From IMG/VR virus record IMGVR_UViG_3300017744_000086, positions 1 through 30,675 of that record: a stretch of 30,675 bases of DNA. The stretch is one strand, 5' to 3'. The DNA comes from a virus. Positions 23,834 through 30,675 of the stretch are shown here, piece by piece (the stretch's first letter is position 1; the number at the start of each line of letters is the position of its first letter). The notes under the pieces are model-generated. The model was not told the DNA's origin, made no database searches, and saw only the letters and a program-made list of their open reading frames with translations. A program made the position numbers and the translations under genes.

Positions 23834-24862
23834 ATGCCTAAGTATGCACAAACAATAAATTTAGAAGGTCACAGTGGTGTACATGCTGAAGAATACGAAA
23901 GAATTGTATTCACTAGAGGTAACTATACAGCAGTAGATATTGCAGGCGATTACAATGTTATTGTTATAAATGCTGGCTGTAGATTTGATGGCAAGTTCAC
24001 AGTGTCAGGTGACTACAACAAAATTACAATACATAATGATGTAAACTTTAACAATGGCATACTGATAGGTGCTGATACAAGTTCAACAGTAGGTGTGGGT
24101 AATCACATTAAATGCTTGGGCAAAACATTTATCACAAGAGATTCTGCACAATATAACGACCATACAAACTATGCTTTGCAAATAAATGGCAGTTACACAC
24201 ATTGGGAAGGCAGTGGCATGAATACAAAAGTTGCATTGCAAACTGCTTCAAGTAAAAGAATTGTGGCATGTGCCATAGGTAAACAAGCAGATGGTAATGC
24301 AGTTTCAGACTTTACAAAATATTGTATTATAGAAAAAACTCAATTCATGTGTTTGTATGATGGCTCATCACATGGTACTTCCAAATTTGCATTGATTGTA
24401 AATGGTGGTGCAAGCGATACAGCTTGTGGTCATCTTATAGCAGGCAACTGGTTTGGAACTCTAGGTGAATATGATACATCTGTAAGTTTAGGACAAGATA
24501 GTACAGCAAGTGGTGGTATGGTTGAATTAAATGCAGGTACAACAAGATTTGTAGAAAATCACATACAACCAGTTTATACAGGTGGTATAAATCTTGGCGT
24601 ATATGGTAAGCGTTGTATTGTCTTATTTAATCATGTGGCACATGGTGGAAGTTATGGTCTGCAATTGTATCAAGATAATTGTGTTGTTTCTGGTAACTTA
24701 ATATATTGGAATGATGCAAAAAGTACCTCTACGTCATCTATGAATATTGGGTCTGGTGTTGACAGGGCAGTTGTTGCTGGTAACAGAGGTGGTGCTAGAA
24801 GTAGCATCACAGACAATAGTACGAATAGTTCTGTAAGTAATAACGAACTGGGGGCATTATAA
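23834..24862 (+). CDS. Beta-helix-like tail spike candidate 2, 342 aa
   Basis: Beta-helix units are clear (YNVIVINAGCRFDGKFTVSG, DYNKITIHNDVNFNNGILIG, then TRFVENHIQPVYTGGINLGV and KRCIVLFNHVAHGGSYGLQL). It ends NSSVSNNELGAL, a repeat style shared with the end of candidate 3. Translation is coupled: the ATG of the next gene overlaps its stop (TAATG). Confidence 0.7.
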   Translation: MPKYAQTINLEGHSGVHAEEYERIVFTRGNYTAVDIAGDYNVIVINAGCRFDGKFTVSGDYNKITIHNDVNFNNGILIGADTSSTVGVGNHIKCLGKTFITRDSAQYNDHTNYALQINGSYTHWEGSGMNTKVALQTASSKRIVACAIGKQADGNAVSDFTKYCIIEKTQFMCLYDGSSHGTSKFALIVNGGASDTACGHLIAGNWFGTLGEYDTSVSLGQDSTASGGMVELNAGTTRFVENHIQPVYTGGINLGVYGKRCIVLFNHVAHGGSYGLQLYQDNCVVSGNLIYWNDAKSTSTSSMNIGSGVDRAVVAGNRGGARSSITDNSTNSSVSNNELGAL

Positions 24863-26070
24863 TGCCAGATACATTTAATTATTTTTCACACCAAAAATTT
24901 ACACCAAACTACATACATGGCATAGATGGTGAATACGAAAATGTTAGTAGTGCTACAACAAGTGCTACTTGTACTGCTGTTATAGAAGCTGGCAACAATA
25001 TTATGTTTACAGGTGCTATGGGTCTTATAGACTATTCAGCGACTAATGAAGTTGCAAGAAAAGATATGACTTATAAAACAGGTTCTAGTATGACTGATGG
25101 GCATTACATAAATGGACTTCATACAACAATAAATGTGCAATCAGGTGCAACTGCTATGCGTATGTTTATTTTTGATAGTGCGTATGGTGGTCAAGTTAAT
25201 GGTATTGGTGGTGCAGATTTTACTAATGTAAACTTTTTAGGAGGTGGTAATGGCAGTCCTACTCTTGCACTAGATGATACAGTTGGCGTACAACCTTATA
25301 CTTTTGTTGGCACTGGTCACGAAACAAATGTAGTTCATGCAGGTGAAATGACAATCAATGGTAGTGGAAGTGGTGACCATACAAGGGGTGATACTACGCA
25401 TGGTGCAGGTACATTTGTCTGTGGTTATTCAGGTTACAGTTTATTTAGTGGTCCAATAGACCATAGGCTAGAAACTTTAGACACAGATTATAGGGCAGTA
25501 TCATCTGATTCATCACCAGATTATGTAGACATACGAAATGCAAGGGTCGGCATGACAAATATAGCAAAAAGACCTAACTTGTCTGGTAGCCAACCTAACG
25601 TACAGGCAGGCGTTTTTATGATGTCTAGAAGCACTGAATATTATTACTTTAATAATTTATTGGCAGCAGATACTAACTGGAAACAATGGTGGGCAGGCAG
25701 TTCAGGTGGTGAAAAATCACATTTAAGAAACATGACCAGTTCAGGTTATACAGATGCAGATAGTGGTCAACAAGCACATGAATCTTATTTTGCAACTAAA
25801 AGCATTTGGAATGGCAATCAGTTATTAGAAGGTGATGGTCATTCTACTTTAGAAATGGCAGGCTTCTACTCATATCGTGACGATAACATAGGAGTTGCCA
25901 ACTCATTTGAAATGCTACAACTTGGCTCACAAATTTTATGGCGAATAGATAGTGGTGCTAATGATATTGTGGTTTATGGCAATAGTATACAATCAAACAA
26001 TACAAGTTACGGTGATATTAAAAATGATGCTGGTGATGGAACAGTAACAGGTAACAATAGTTCAACATAA
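24862..26070 (+). CDS. Beta-helix-like tail spike candidate 3, 402 aa
   Basis: Strand repeats are looser than in the two previous proteins but present (FIFDSAYGGQVNGIGGADFT, NVNFLGGGNGSPTLALDD, then DIVVYGNSIQSNN). The middle has Trp/Tyr-rich parts (NWKQWWAGSS, EYYYFNNLL) that may bind sugars. It could be a variable host-recognition subunit. The start overlaps the previous stop by one base. Confidence 0.62.
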   Translation: MPDTFNYFSHQKFTPNYIHGIDGEYENVSSATTSATCTAVIEAGNNIMFTGAMGLIDYSATNEVARKDMTYKTGSSMTDGHYINGLHTTINVQSGATAMRMFIFDSAYGGQVNGIGGADFTNVNFLGGGNGSPTLALDDTVGVQPYTFVGTGHETNVVHAGEMTINGSGSGDHTRGDTTHGAGTFVCGYSGYSLFSGPIDHRLETLDTDYRAVSSDSSPDYVDIRNARVGMTNIAKRPNLSGSQPNVQAGVFMMSRSTEYYYFNNLLAADTNWKQWWAGSSGGEKSHLRNMTSSGYTDADSGQQAHESYFATKSIWNGNQLLEGDGHSTLEMAGFYSYRDDNIGVANSFEMLQLGSQILWRIDSGANDIVVYGNSIQSNNTSYGDIKNDAGDGTVTGNNSST

Positions 26071-26081
26071 AGGAGAAATAT

Positions 26082-26489
26082 ATGGCAACATGGAATGGCA
26101 CAACAGGATACACAGATGACCAAGTTACACAATTAAACAAGGTTACAGATGCAAGAAAAACAGCAGATACACCACCTGACAATACAGAAGCAGTAAGTAT
26201 TTGGGATACAGATGATTTTAAGGCAAAACTTAAAACATATACTGCTGATGAAATAAAAGCATTAGTAAATATAAAACAATACAGTTCTGGTCATTCAGAC
26301 AGTACTGCAACAATAGTGTATGACACAGATGCTAATGACTACAATTCAGAAGAACAAACATGGTTAGCAGGATTTACTATTAAAACACAATGGATACAAA
26401 AAATACCACAGATGTTAGCAACTGCAGAAAGACTTAAAACTGCAAGCTGGACTACACAAGGTATAATAGATGTTCTTAGAGAATATTAA
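26082..26489 (+). CDS. Hypothetical tail-region protein (135 aa)
   Basis: AGGAG precedes the ATG. The product is helical and polar, with TGYTDDQVTQLNKVTDARKT at the start and WTTQGIIDVLREY at the end. No known family; its position after the spikes suggests a chaperone or minor structural protein. Confidence 0.65.
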   Translation: MATWNGTTGYTDDQVTQLNKVTDARKTADTPPDNTEAVSIWDTDDFKAKLKTYTADEIKALVNIKQYSSGHSDSTATIVYDTDANDYNSEEQTWLAGFTIKTQWIQKIPQMLATAERLKTASWTTQGIIDVLREY

Positions 26490-26508
26490 TTTATAGCAAG
26501 GAGAGCCA

Positions 26509-26682
26509 ATGGCAGACCTAAAAAAAGAAAATTTGTATTTAAGGCAAATAATAAATGGTAAGGACACAGCAATTCTAGCTTTACAACTACAAGTGCTACA
26601 ACTTACAGAAGCAAACAGTGAGGTAAATAATGAGCAGACTAAAAGTAATGAAGTACCTGCCAGCAATAGTAAGTCTGGTTAG
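26509..26682 (+). CDS. Small coiled-coil protein (57 aa)
   Basis: AAGGAGAGCCA is a strong ribosome site. The product is a helix with heptad Leu (LRQIINGKDTAILALQLQVL) followed by a polar Asn/Ser tail. The next small ORF lies within its 3' part in another frame. Function unknown. Confidence 0.6.
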   Translation: MADLKKENLYLRQIINGKDTAILALQLQVLQLTEANSEVNNEQTKSNEVPASNSKSG

Positions 26683-26776
26683 TGAAGTTATAAGAGCCAA
26701 AGAAGATGGCAAAATAACTAATGCTGAAAAATCTAGGATTATGAAAAAGTTCTGGGTAATACTTAAAATAGACTAA
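26630..26776 (+). CDS. Small basic helical protein (48 aa)
   Basis: The ATG lies in the 26509 gene with GAGGT six bases upstream and the stop overlaps the holin-like ATG (TAATG). A helical product, MSRLKVMKYLPAIVSLVSEV followed by a Lys-rich part, with one moderately hydrophobic N-terminal helix. It may be a small membrane-associated protein. Confidence 0.5.
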   Translation: MSRLKVMKYLPAIVSLVSEVIRAKEDGKITNAEKSRIMKKFWVILKID

Positions 26777-26928
26777 TGGGTAAAGTAAGACCACAAATAT
26801 TTTTAGCAATAGTTGTACTTGGTACATTGTCAACGGTAGGCATTTTTATGGGATACAACGAAATTGCTACAGGATGTGTAGGTGGGATTATAGGATTAGG
26901 ATTTAAAGTTTTGGAATCAGAAGAATAA
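26776..26928 (+). CDS. Holin-like membrane protein (50 aa)
   Basis: Two predicted membrane segments (about 7-25, IFLAIVVLGTLSTVGIFMG, and 29-45, GCVGGIIGLGFKV) are joined by a short turn, with a basic start and an acidic end (LESEE), which fits a small class II-like holin. Both junctions are TAATG, so it is coupled with its neighbours. No endolysin is seen beside it; the nuclease gene follows. Confidence 0.6.
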   Translation: MGKVRPQIFLAIVVLGTLSTVGIFMGYNEIATGCVGGIIGLGFKVLESEE

Positions 26929-27338
26929 TGTATACATATAAAGTTACAATAACGCACATAGTAGACGGTGACACAGTAGACGTAGATATAAATTTAGGTT
27001 TTGCAGTTGTGTTAAAAAAACAACGTGTAAGGTTATATGAAATAGATACACCAGAAAGCAGAACTAGAGACAAAGTAGAAAAAAAATATGGTCTTGCTGC
27101 TAAACAATATCTTAAAAATAAATTAGAAAATGCAACCAACATATACCTAAAGTCGCATGACAAAGGTAAATTTGGTAGAATATTAGGAGAGTTGTTTATT
27201 GATGACAATTCTAAAAGTGTAAATATGCAAATGGTTGATGACCATCATGCTGTCTACTATTACGGACAAAATAAAGATGATGTTAAGCAAGAGCACATGA
27301 TAAACAGAGAATGGTTGATAAAGAACAACAAGATGTAG
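26928..27338 (+). CDS. Staphylococcal nuclease homologue (thermonuclease family), 136 aa
   Basis: An OB-fold nuclease. All catalytic positions are present: ITHIVDGDTVDV (D15), RVRLYEIDTPES (R35, D40, E43) and KFGRILGELF (R84), in the family order. It is cytoplasmic as judged by lack of a signal peptide. Members cut single- and double-stranded nucleic acid with calcium. In a phage it may degrade host DNA or act in lysis-stage debris removal. TAATG couples it to the holin-like gene. Confidence 0.88.
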   Translation: MYTYKVTITHIVDGDTVDVDINLGFAVVLKKQRVRLYEIDTPESRTRDKVEKKYGLAAKQYLKNKLENATNIYLKSHDKGKFGRILGELFIDDNSKSVNMQMVDDHHAVYYYGQNKDDVKQEHMINREWLIKNNKM

Positions 27339-27490
27339 ATGACATAAGTGATTATGTAAAAACGATAGGTATATTTAGAGCAAAAAAAGAAAAACAAGAA
27401 TGGCAAAACATATTGGGAACAGCAAGGATGACACCTCCAATGAAAAAGTGGATAAGGGAAATAATCCAGAGCAGGTACAAAGGAGTATAG
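27311..27490 (+). CDS. Small hypothetical protein (59 aa), overlaps the nuclease gene
   Basis: The start lies inside the nuclease gene's last 28 bases in another frame. The product is charged and helical (MVDKEQQDVDDISDYVK then MKKWIREIIQSRYKGV), soluble. There is no clear ribosome site. The following 58-codon ORF overlaps its 3' half. Confidence 0.45.
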   Translation: MVDKEQQDVDDISDYVKTIGIFRAKKEKQEWQNILGTARMTPPMKKWIREIIQSRYKGV

Positions 27491-27576
27491 CCAAAAAGCG
27501 TTTGTTAGTCAGCAGTGTTGTGTTAGCAACATGTTTGGCAAGCATAATAGTAATTGGAGAACTATATAGTAGATGA
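27400..27576 (+). CDS. Small single-pass membrane protein (58 aa)
   Basis: The N-terminal 33 residues are polar (NSKDDTSNEKVDKGNNPEQ), then AKKRLLVSSVVLATCLASII forms a membrane segment (about 35-53), leaving a short tail. It overlaps the 27311 ORF by 91 bases and the next gene's start by ATGA. The overlapping pair recalls spanin gene nesting, but the Cys context (LATC) is a weak lipobox and the order is not that of Rz/Rz1, so a spanin call is not supported. Confidence 0.5.
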   Translation: MAKHIGNSKDDTSNEKVDKGNNPEQVQRSIAKKRLLVSSVVLATCLASIIVIGELYSR

Positions 27577-28880
27577 AAATGCCAAAAATAAAACTTAGAA
27601 TACCTAACAAGATTAGAACCTTGTTTAGCATAACACTTATATTTTTAACTTACTTACTTGTAACTGCAGGGTCATTTCTACTAGCAACAACTCTTATATA
27701 CCCTGCAGAATTATGGTGGACTATAGCACCAATAGAAACAAGTTATTTTTTAATTACATATAGTAGCGTTTTATATTACATAGATTTAACACAAACTTAC
27801 TATTGGTATTGTGTTGGTGCATCACTAGGTGCAATACTCTTAGCATACGCAATACACATAAGAAGCATTAAAGAATTTATATCGTTAGTAAAGGCAAGTC
27901 CAAAAGCTATATTGTATTCTCCTATTAGTTTTTACAAAGAGGTTAAAACATTTAGAGACTGGTTATTTAAAAAAATAGAATACCTTAATGCAGAATCTGC
28001 AAAGTGGCACAAGTTCTTTATGGTTTTAAAATCACCATATTCCCTGCTTAGGTCAATGGGCGTAAATCCACAACTAGCCGTAGCAATTTTAGGGATAGGT
28101 AGTACGACTGCAGTGGGTGTAGGTGTTGCAGAGGTCATACAAGAAAGAAGCTTTGCTAATGGTGATAGTGGTATATACCTTGCACCAACAAATTTACCTT
28201 CTGAAGAATTAGAAAGAGAACTAGCTTGGCGTAAAGATAATCCAAGCGACAATACACTAAGAGTTATACTTAACAGTACACCAGTAGATAAGCTAAGTAT
28301 AACTTCAGTAAACTTAGGTACATCTTACGCATCTAACGGACAACCTTCTGCATTGCCGTCAGGTAAAACTGAAGCTATACTGCTAGACGGAAACGGTACG
28401 AGGATAGAAATTGGTAAGCTAACCTTTAGTCGCAATAGTTGTAAAACGCTAAATTTAGAATCAATAAACGCAAATAAAATTACTATTAAGGATAACCAAG
28501 CAGACGGTTTATCTATATACCAAACTGCTACAAGCACACAACCTAACATAAGACACAGTATAGGAACATTTGGTGCTGACCTTTTAGAAACTACTGGTGG
28601 CACTTATGATAGGCTTTGGATTGCACCACTAGACACTATGACATCTAGTAAGACAAAAATTAACGAACTTTTACTAGAAAATATTGTTTCAAGTGGTGGC
28701 ACATGTGACCTTCGAAAATTAGACATTGGCGAATTAATTATAACTTGGAATAGAATAGGAGGTGATAACTCACTTCTAACTAAAGCCTTTACTCTTTCAA
28801 CTACGGTAGCAGCAGCTTCATTTGACGTATCTGGCAACATAGAAGTCTTAATGGGTGAAGTTGCTAGGCAACCAGACTAA
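27573..28880 (+). CDS. Membrane-anchored protein with a beta-rich C-terminal domain, 435 aa
   Basis: The N-terminus has about three membrane segments (17-42, 56-70, 78-96) and a fourth near 167-188 (AVAILGIGSTTAVGVGVAEV). Residues 200-435 are soluble and strand-rich (SITSVNLGTSYASNG, LDGNGTRIEIGKLTFSRN, LNLESINANKITIKDN), like a small beta-helix or beta-solenoid. Which face of the membrane carries the domain is not clear. Starts by ATGA overlap with the previous ORF; no good ribosome site nearby. No known family; host-membrane modification or late entry functions are possible. Confidence 0.75.
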   Translation: MKMPKIKLRIPNKIRTLFSITLIFLTYLLVTAGSFLLATTLIYPAELWWTIAPIETSYFLITYSSVLYYIDLTQTYYWYCVGASLGAILLAYAIHIRSIKEFISLVKASPKAILYSPISFYKEVKTFRDWLFKKIEYLNAESAKWHKFFMVLKSPYSLLRSMGVNPQLAVAILGIGSTTAVGVGVAEVIQERSFANGDSGIYLAPTNLPSEELERELAWRKDNPSDNTLRVILNSTPVDKLSITSVNLGTSYASNGQPSALPSGKTEAILLDGNGTRIEIGKLTFSRNSCKTLNLESINANKITIKDNQADGLSIYQTATSTQPNIRHSIGTFGADLLETTGGTYDRLWIAPLDTMTSSKTKINELLLENIVSSGGTCDLRKLDIGELIITWNRIGGDNSLLTKAFTLSTTVAAASFDVSGNIEVLMGEVARQPD

Positions 28881-30088
28881 TGGTCACAAGCTTTCCTAAT
28901 CAACCTAGTGATTTAACAATACAAATACTAGAACGTAAGAGTAATAGACCTGTAGAAGATATATCACCAGCAGTACAATCTGCACAATACTATGAAAGAT
29001 TTAGAACACATGGTATTGGCAAAGTAATTATTAGAAGTGAAGATTTATCTGCAGAAAGTACAGACTTAATTTTAGCAGGTAACGCATCTATAAAAATTAT
29101 AAGAGATAAAACAAACGTATTAACTACAGGAACAACAACAGACACTGACATATTTACAGGACCTGTGACTAGGGCAGTATTGCAAGACGGTATGTTTATG
29201 CAACAGACATTTGATTTTCATAGCCTAGCAAATGAAATAATAGTATTAGGCAACAATACTGGTGCAAGCAGAAACATTACAAGAGTTAACGACACAACAT
29301 CACAAGCTAGTATAGGCATAAGAGAACATATAGTAGATGCAAGACAAACAACTACGTCTGCAGAAAGAACTGCAAGAGGTAACGCTACACTTATAGAAAT
29401 GGCAGAATTTGCAACACAGGTTACTGCAGGAGGTAAAAGCACAGGACAGTTTTCTTGGATATTAGAATTTGCAGATAACTTAGTATACTTTCAATATAGA
29501 CATATAGGTTGTACAGGTGTCGCAAAAGTAGATGCAGGTAATGTAAAAGCAGGTAACTATATTAGAACACTTCTTAATGACAATCTTATAGTGCCACAAT
29601 CTGCAAGCAATGATAACAGTGCAAATAGACAGATAGATGTGCCTGCAGTTATAGGTGCTTATGATGATATAGGCAACACACTAGATTTACCTGTACGCTG
29701 GAATAAGTTAAGTACAGTTATAAGAACAGCATGTATTGCTGGTGACGTTGGTGTTAAAGCATCTGTAAATACATCTAATCAAATACAATATGACATTGTA
29801 GAAATAAACGATAGAACTTCTGGAACATTAAATGCTGTAATTTACAATAGAGACAACAGTGATGCTAGTTACAATATACAAGTTGGTGACAAGATAACCC
29901 TAGAAGAATTTATATACTCTACAAGCACAACAAGTGAGATAGGACCAGTAGACAAATTAGTTACTGGCAGACGTGTAATTATGGAAAGAGGTAGGCAAGA
30001 TGAAATTATCTTAGAGATAGGTGGTGAAAATCGTGGTCTTACAGATATAATGGCAAGAAGAACTAATTTACAAAGCGTTTACGCATAA
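28880..30088 (+). CDS. ReqiPepy6 Gp37-like baseplate hub / tail protein, 402 aa
   Basis: It matches the plan of siphovirus Gp37-like hub proteins: LTIQILERKSNRPVEDISPA and YERFRTHGIGKVIIR in the first barrel, FTGPVTRAVLQDGMF, a middle NRQIDVPAVIGAYDDIG with helix KLSTVIRTAC, and the end DKLVTGRRVIMERGRQDEII. These proteins continue the tail tube under Dit. Unusually, it is separated from Dit by about 8 kb of spike and lysis-type genes. Starts by TAATG overlap; the following gene has AAGGAG. Confidence 0.78.
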   Translation: MVTSFPNQPSDLTIQILERKSNRPVEDISPAVQSAQYYERFRTHGIGKVIIRSEDLSAESTDLILAGNASIKIIRDKTNVLTTGTTTDTDIFTGPVTRAVLQDGMFMQQTFDFHSLANEIIVLGNNTGASRNITRVNDTTSQASIGIREHIVDARQTTTSAERTARGNATLIEMAEFATQVTAGGKSTGQFSWILEFADNLVYFQYRHIGCTGVAKVDAGNVKAGNYIRTLLNDNLIVPQSASNDNSANRQIDVPAVIGAYDDIGNTLDLPVRWNKLSTVIRTACIAGDVGVKASVNTSNQIQYDIVEINDRTSGTLNAVIYNRDNSDASYNIQVGDKITLEEFIYSTSTTSEIGPVDKLVTGRRVIMERGRQDEIILEIGGENRGLTDIMARRTNLQSVYA

Positions 30089-30096
30089 GGAGTAAA

Positions 30097-30258
30097 ATGG
30101 CAAAAGATAAAACAGTAAAAGTTAAATACAATGGCGAAGGCAACTTTAGCAATGGTACATGGGAAATAAAAAGTGGAGAAGAAGCAGAAATACCAGAAGC
30201 TGATTATAAATTTTTGGTAGACAGTAACCAAGCACAAGATATTTCTATTGTAAAATAA
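30097..30258 (+). CDS. Small hypothetical protein (53 aa)
   Basis: AAGGAGTAAA precedes the ATG. The product is a small beta-rich domain (TVKVKYNGEGNFSNGTWEIK, then EEAEIPEADYKFLVDSN). It resembles short head/tail-linked phage proteins with a beta fold, but no family is certain. The stop overlaps the next start (TAATG). Confidence 0.65.
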   Translation: MAKDKTVKVKYNGEGNFSNGTWEIKSGEEAEIPEADYKFLVDSNQAQDISIVK

Positions 30259-30506
30259 TGGAGTTCTTAGTGCCTGAAGGCTACGAACCAGACAACCTGC
30301 AACCATTCACAAAGCAAAATAATGCTACAGAATATTGTGAAATAATATCTATAGAGCCAGACAAGGTTAAAACATTATGTGGCACATACGAACAGAAAGA
30401 TTTATCTGAATTATGTTTGTTCCCACCTATATCACCTGATGCAAAAGAATACTGCAGTAAATGTAGAGTTGTAGTAGAAGCAATTATTATTGCAAACACA
30501 AAATAA
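30258..30506 (+). CDS. Small hypothetical protein with four Cys (82 aa)
   Basis: Coupled to the upstream ORF by TAATG. Cysteines occur as ATEYCEI, VKTLCGTY, SELCLF and EYCSKCR, which could form a metal site with the final CxxC. No known family. Confidence 0.6.
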   Translation: MEFLVPEGYEPDNLQPFTKQNNATEYCEIISIEPDKVKTLCGTYEQKDLSELCLFPPISPDAKEYCSKCRVVVEAIIIANTK

Positions 30507-30528
30507 AAAACCTATATAAAAATTAAAC

Positions 30529-30558
30529 TTTACATTTTTAAAGAAGATATGCTATAGT
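30529..30558 (+). promoter_or_regulatory. Promoter of the last (truncated) gene
   Basis: TTTACA (30529-30534), an 18-bp spacer with TTTTTAAAGAAG, and TATAGT (30553-30558). The leader ends in ACTTGGAGGTCTAA before the ATG at 30593, matching the other modules. Confidence 0.68.
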
Positions 30559-30592
30559 ATCTTTATACAACAAAACAGACTTGGAGGTCTAA

Positions 30593-30675
30593 ATGAAAAA
30601 CCAACGTATAAAAGATATACAAGCAAGACTAAAAAAAGGTTTTGACAATACACAATACATGTCAAGAACTTTTGG
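30593..30675 (+). CDS. Start of an unknown gene, cut by the window end
   Basis: The ATG follows a GGAGG site and a promoter. The 27 visible codons give a basic helical start (MKNQRIKDIQARLKKGFDN). Too short to name. Confidence 0.6.
   Translation, partial: MKNQRIKDIQARLKKGFDNTQYMSRTF

Noticed and set aside
21222-26070. Repeat array in the Gly/Ser/Thr-rich fibre and spike genes
   Set aside because: The DNA repeats are short, irregular and in frame; they reflect beta-structure repeats, not a CRISPR or satellite.
27400-27576. Spanin (Rz1-like lipoprotein) reading of the overlapping small ORF
   Set aside because: The Cys is preceded by Thr, a poor lipobox, and sits in the membrane segment; no Pro-rich mature part follows.

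Overview
The window is part of a tailed double-stranded DNA phage with siphovirus morphology. Every supported gene is on the + strand, packed with short overlaps (many TAATG and ATGA junctions), and the DNA is AT-rich (by eye 35-38% GC). Strong GGAGG ribosome sites and TTGACA/TATNNT promoters indicate a bacterial host. One main promoter places its likely start point exactly on an AUG, so that transcript is probably leaderless. Together with a ReqiPepy6 Gp37-like hub protein this fits a low-GC, perhaps marine, actinobacterium, but the host is inference only. I see no integrase, repressor, tRNA or CRISPR, and no replication genes apart from a possible nuclease tail at the left edge.

Layout. (1) 1-2306: the end of a PD-(D/E)XK-like nuclease, a promoter-driven unknown gene, a ParB-like protein, two tandem structured RNA elements, a 50-aa ORF and a strong terminator. 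(2) 2305-8911: a new promoter starts the packaging operon: a second ParB-like protein, a TET-associated-type glycosyltransferase (probable DNA-base glucosylation), small and large terminase, a portal-MuF fusion, a Cys-containing head-region protein and a Com-like zinc ribbon. (3) 8913-11818: an accessory island of six unknown small genes that interrupts the head block. It has three promoters of its own, a hammerhead ribozyme and a closing terminator. (4) 11883-16795: prohead protease, HK97-fold capsid, a probable decoration protein, a 36-aa arginine-rich peptide, and connector, stopper, tail-completion and terminator proteins. (5) 16808-20908: tail tube, tail chaperones with a -1 frameshift signal, tape measure and distal tail protein. 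(6) 20913-26489: fibre or baseplate proteins and three consecutive beta-helix-like spike candidates. (7) 26509-30506: small ORFs, a holin-like protein, a staphylococcal-nuclease-type enzyme, a membrane-anchored beta-rich protein, the Gp37-like hub and two small ORFs. A last promoter opens a gene cut by the window end.

The strongest unusual signals are the complete type I hammerhead ribozyme at 10967-11024, the textbook T-TTT-TTA slippery site with a 7-bp hairpin at 17914-17946, the apparent total absence of GATC in 30.7 kb, the probable leaderless packaging operon, the promoter-cassette island inside the head genes, and a protamine-like 36-aa peptide next to the capsid genes.
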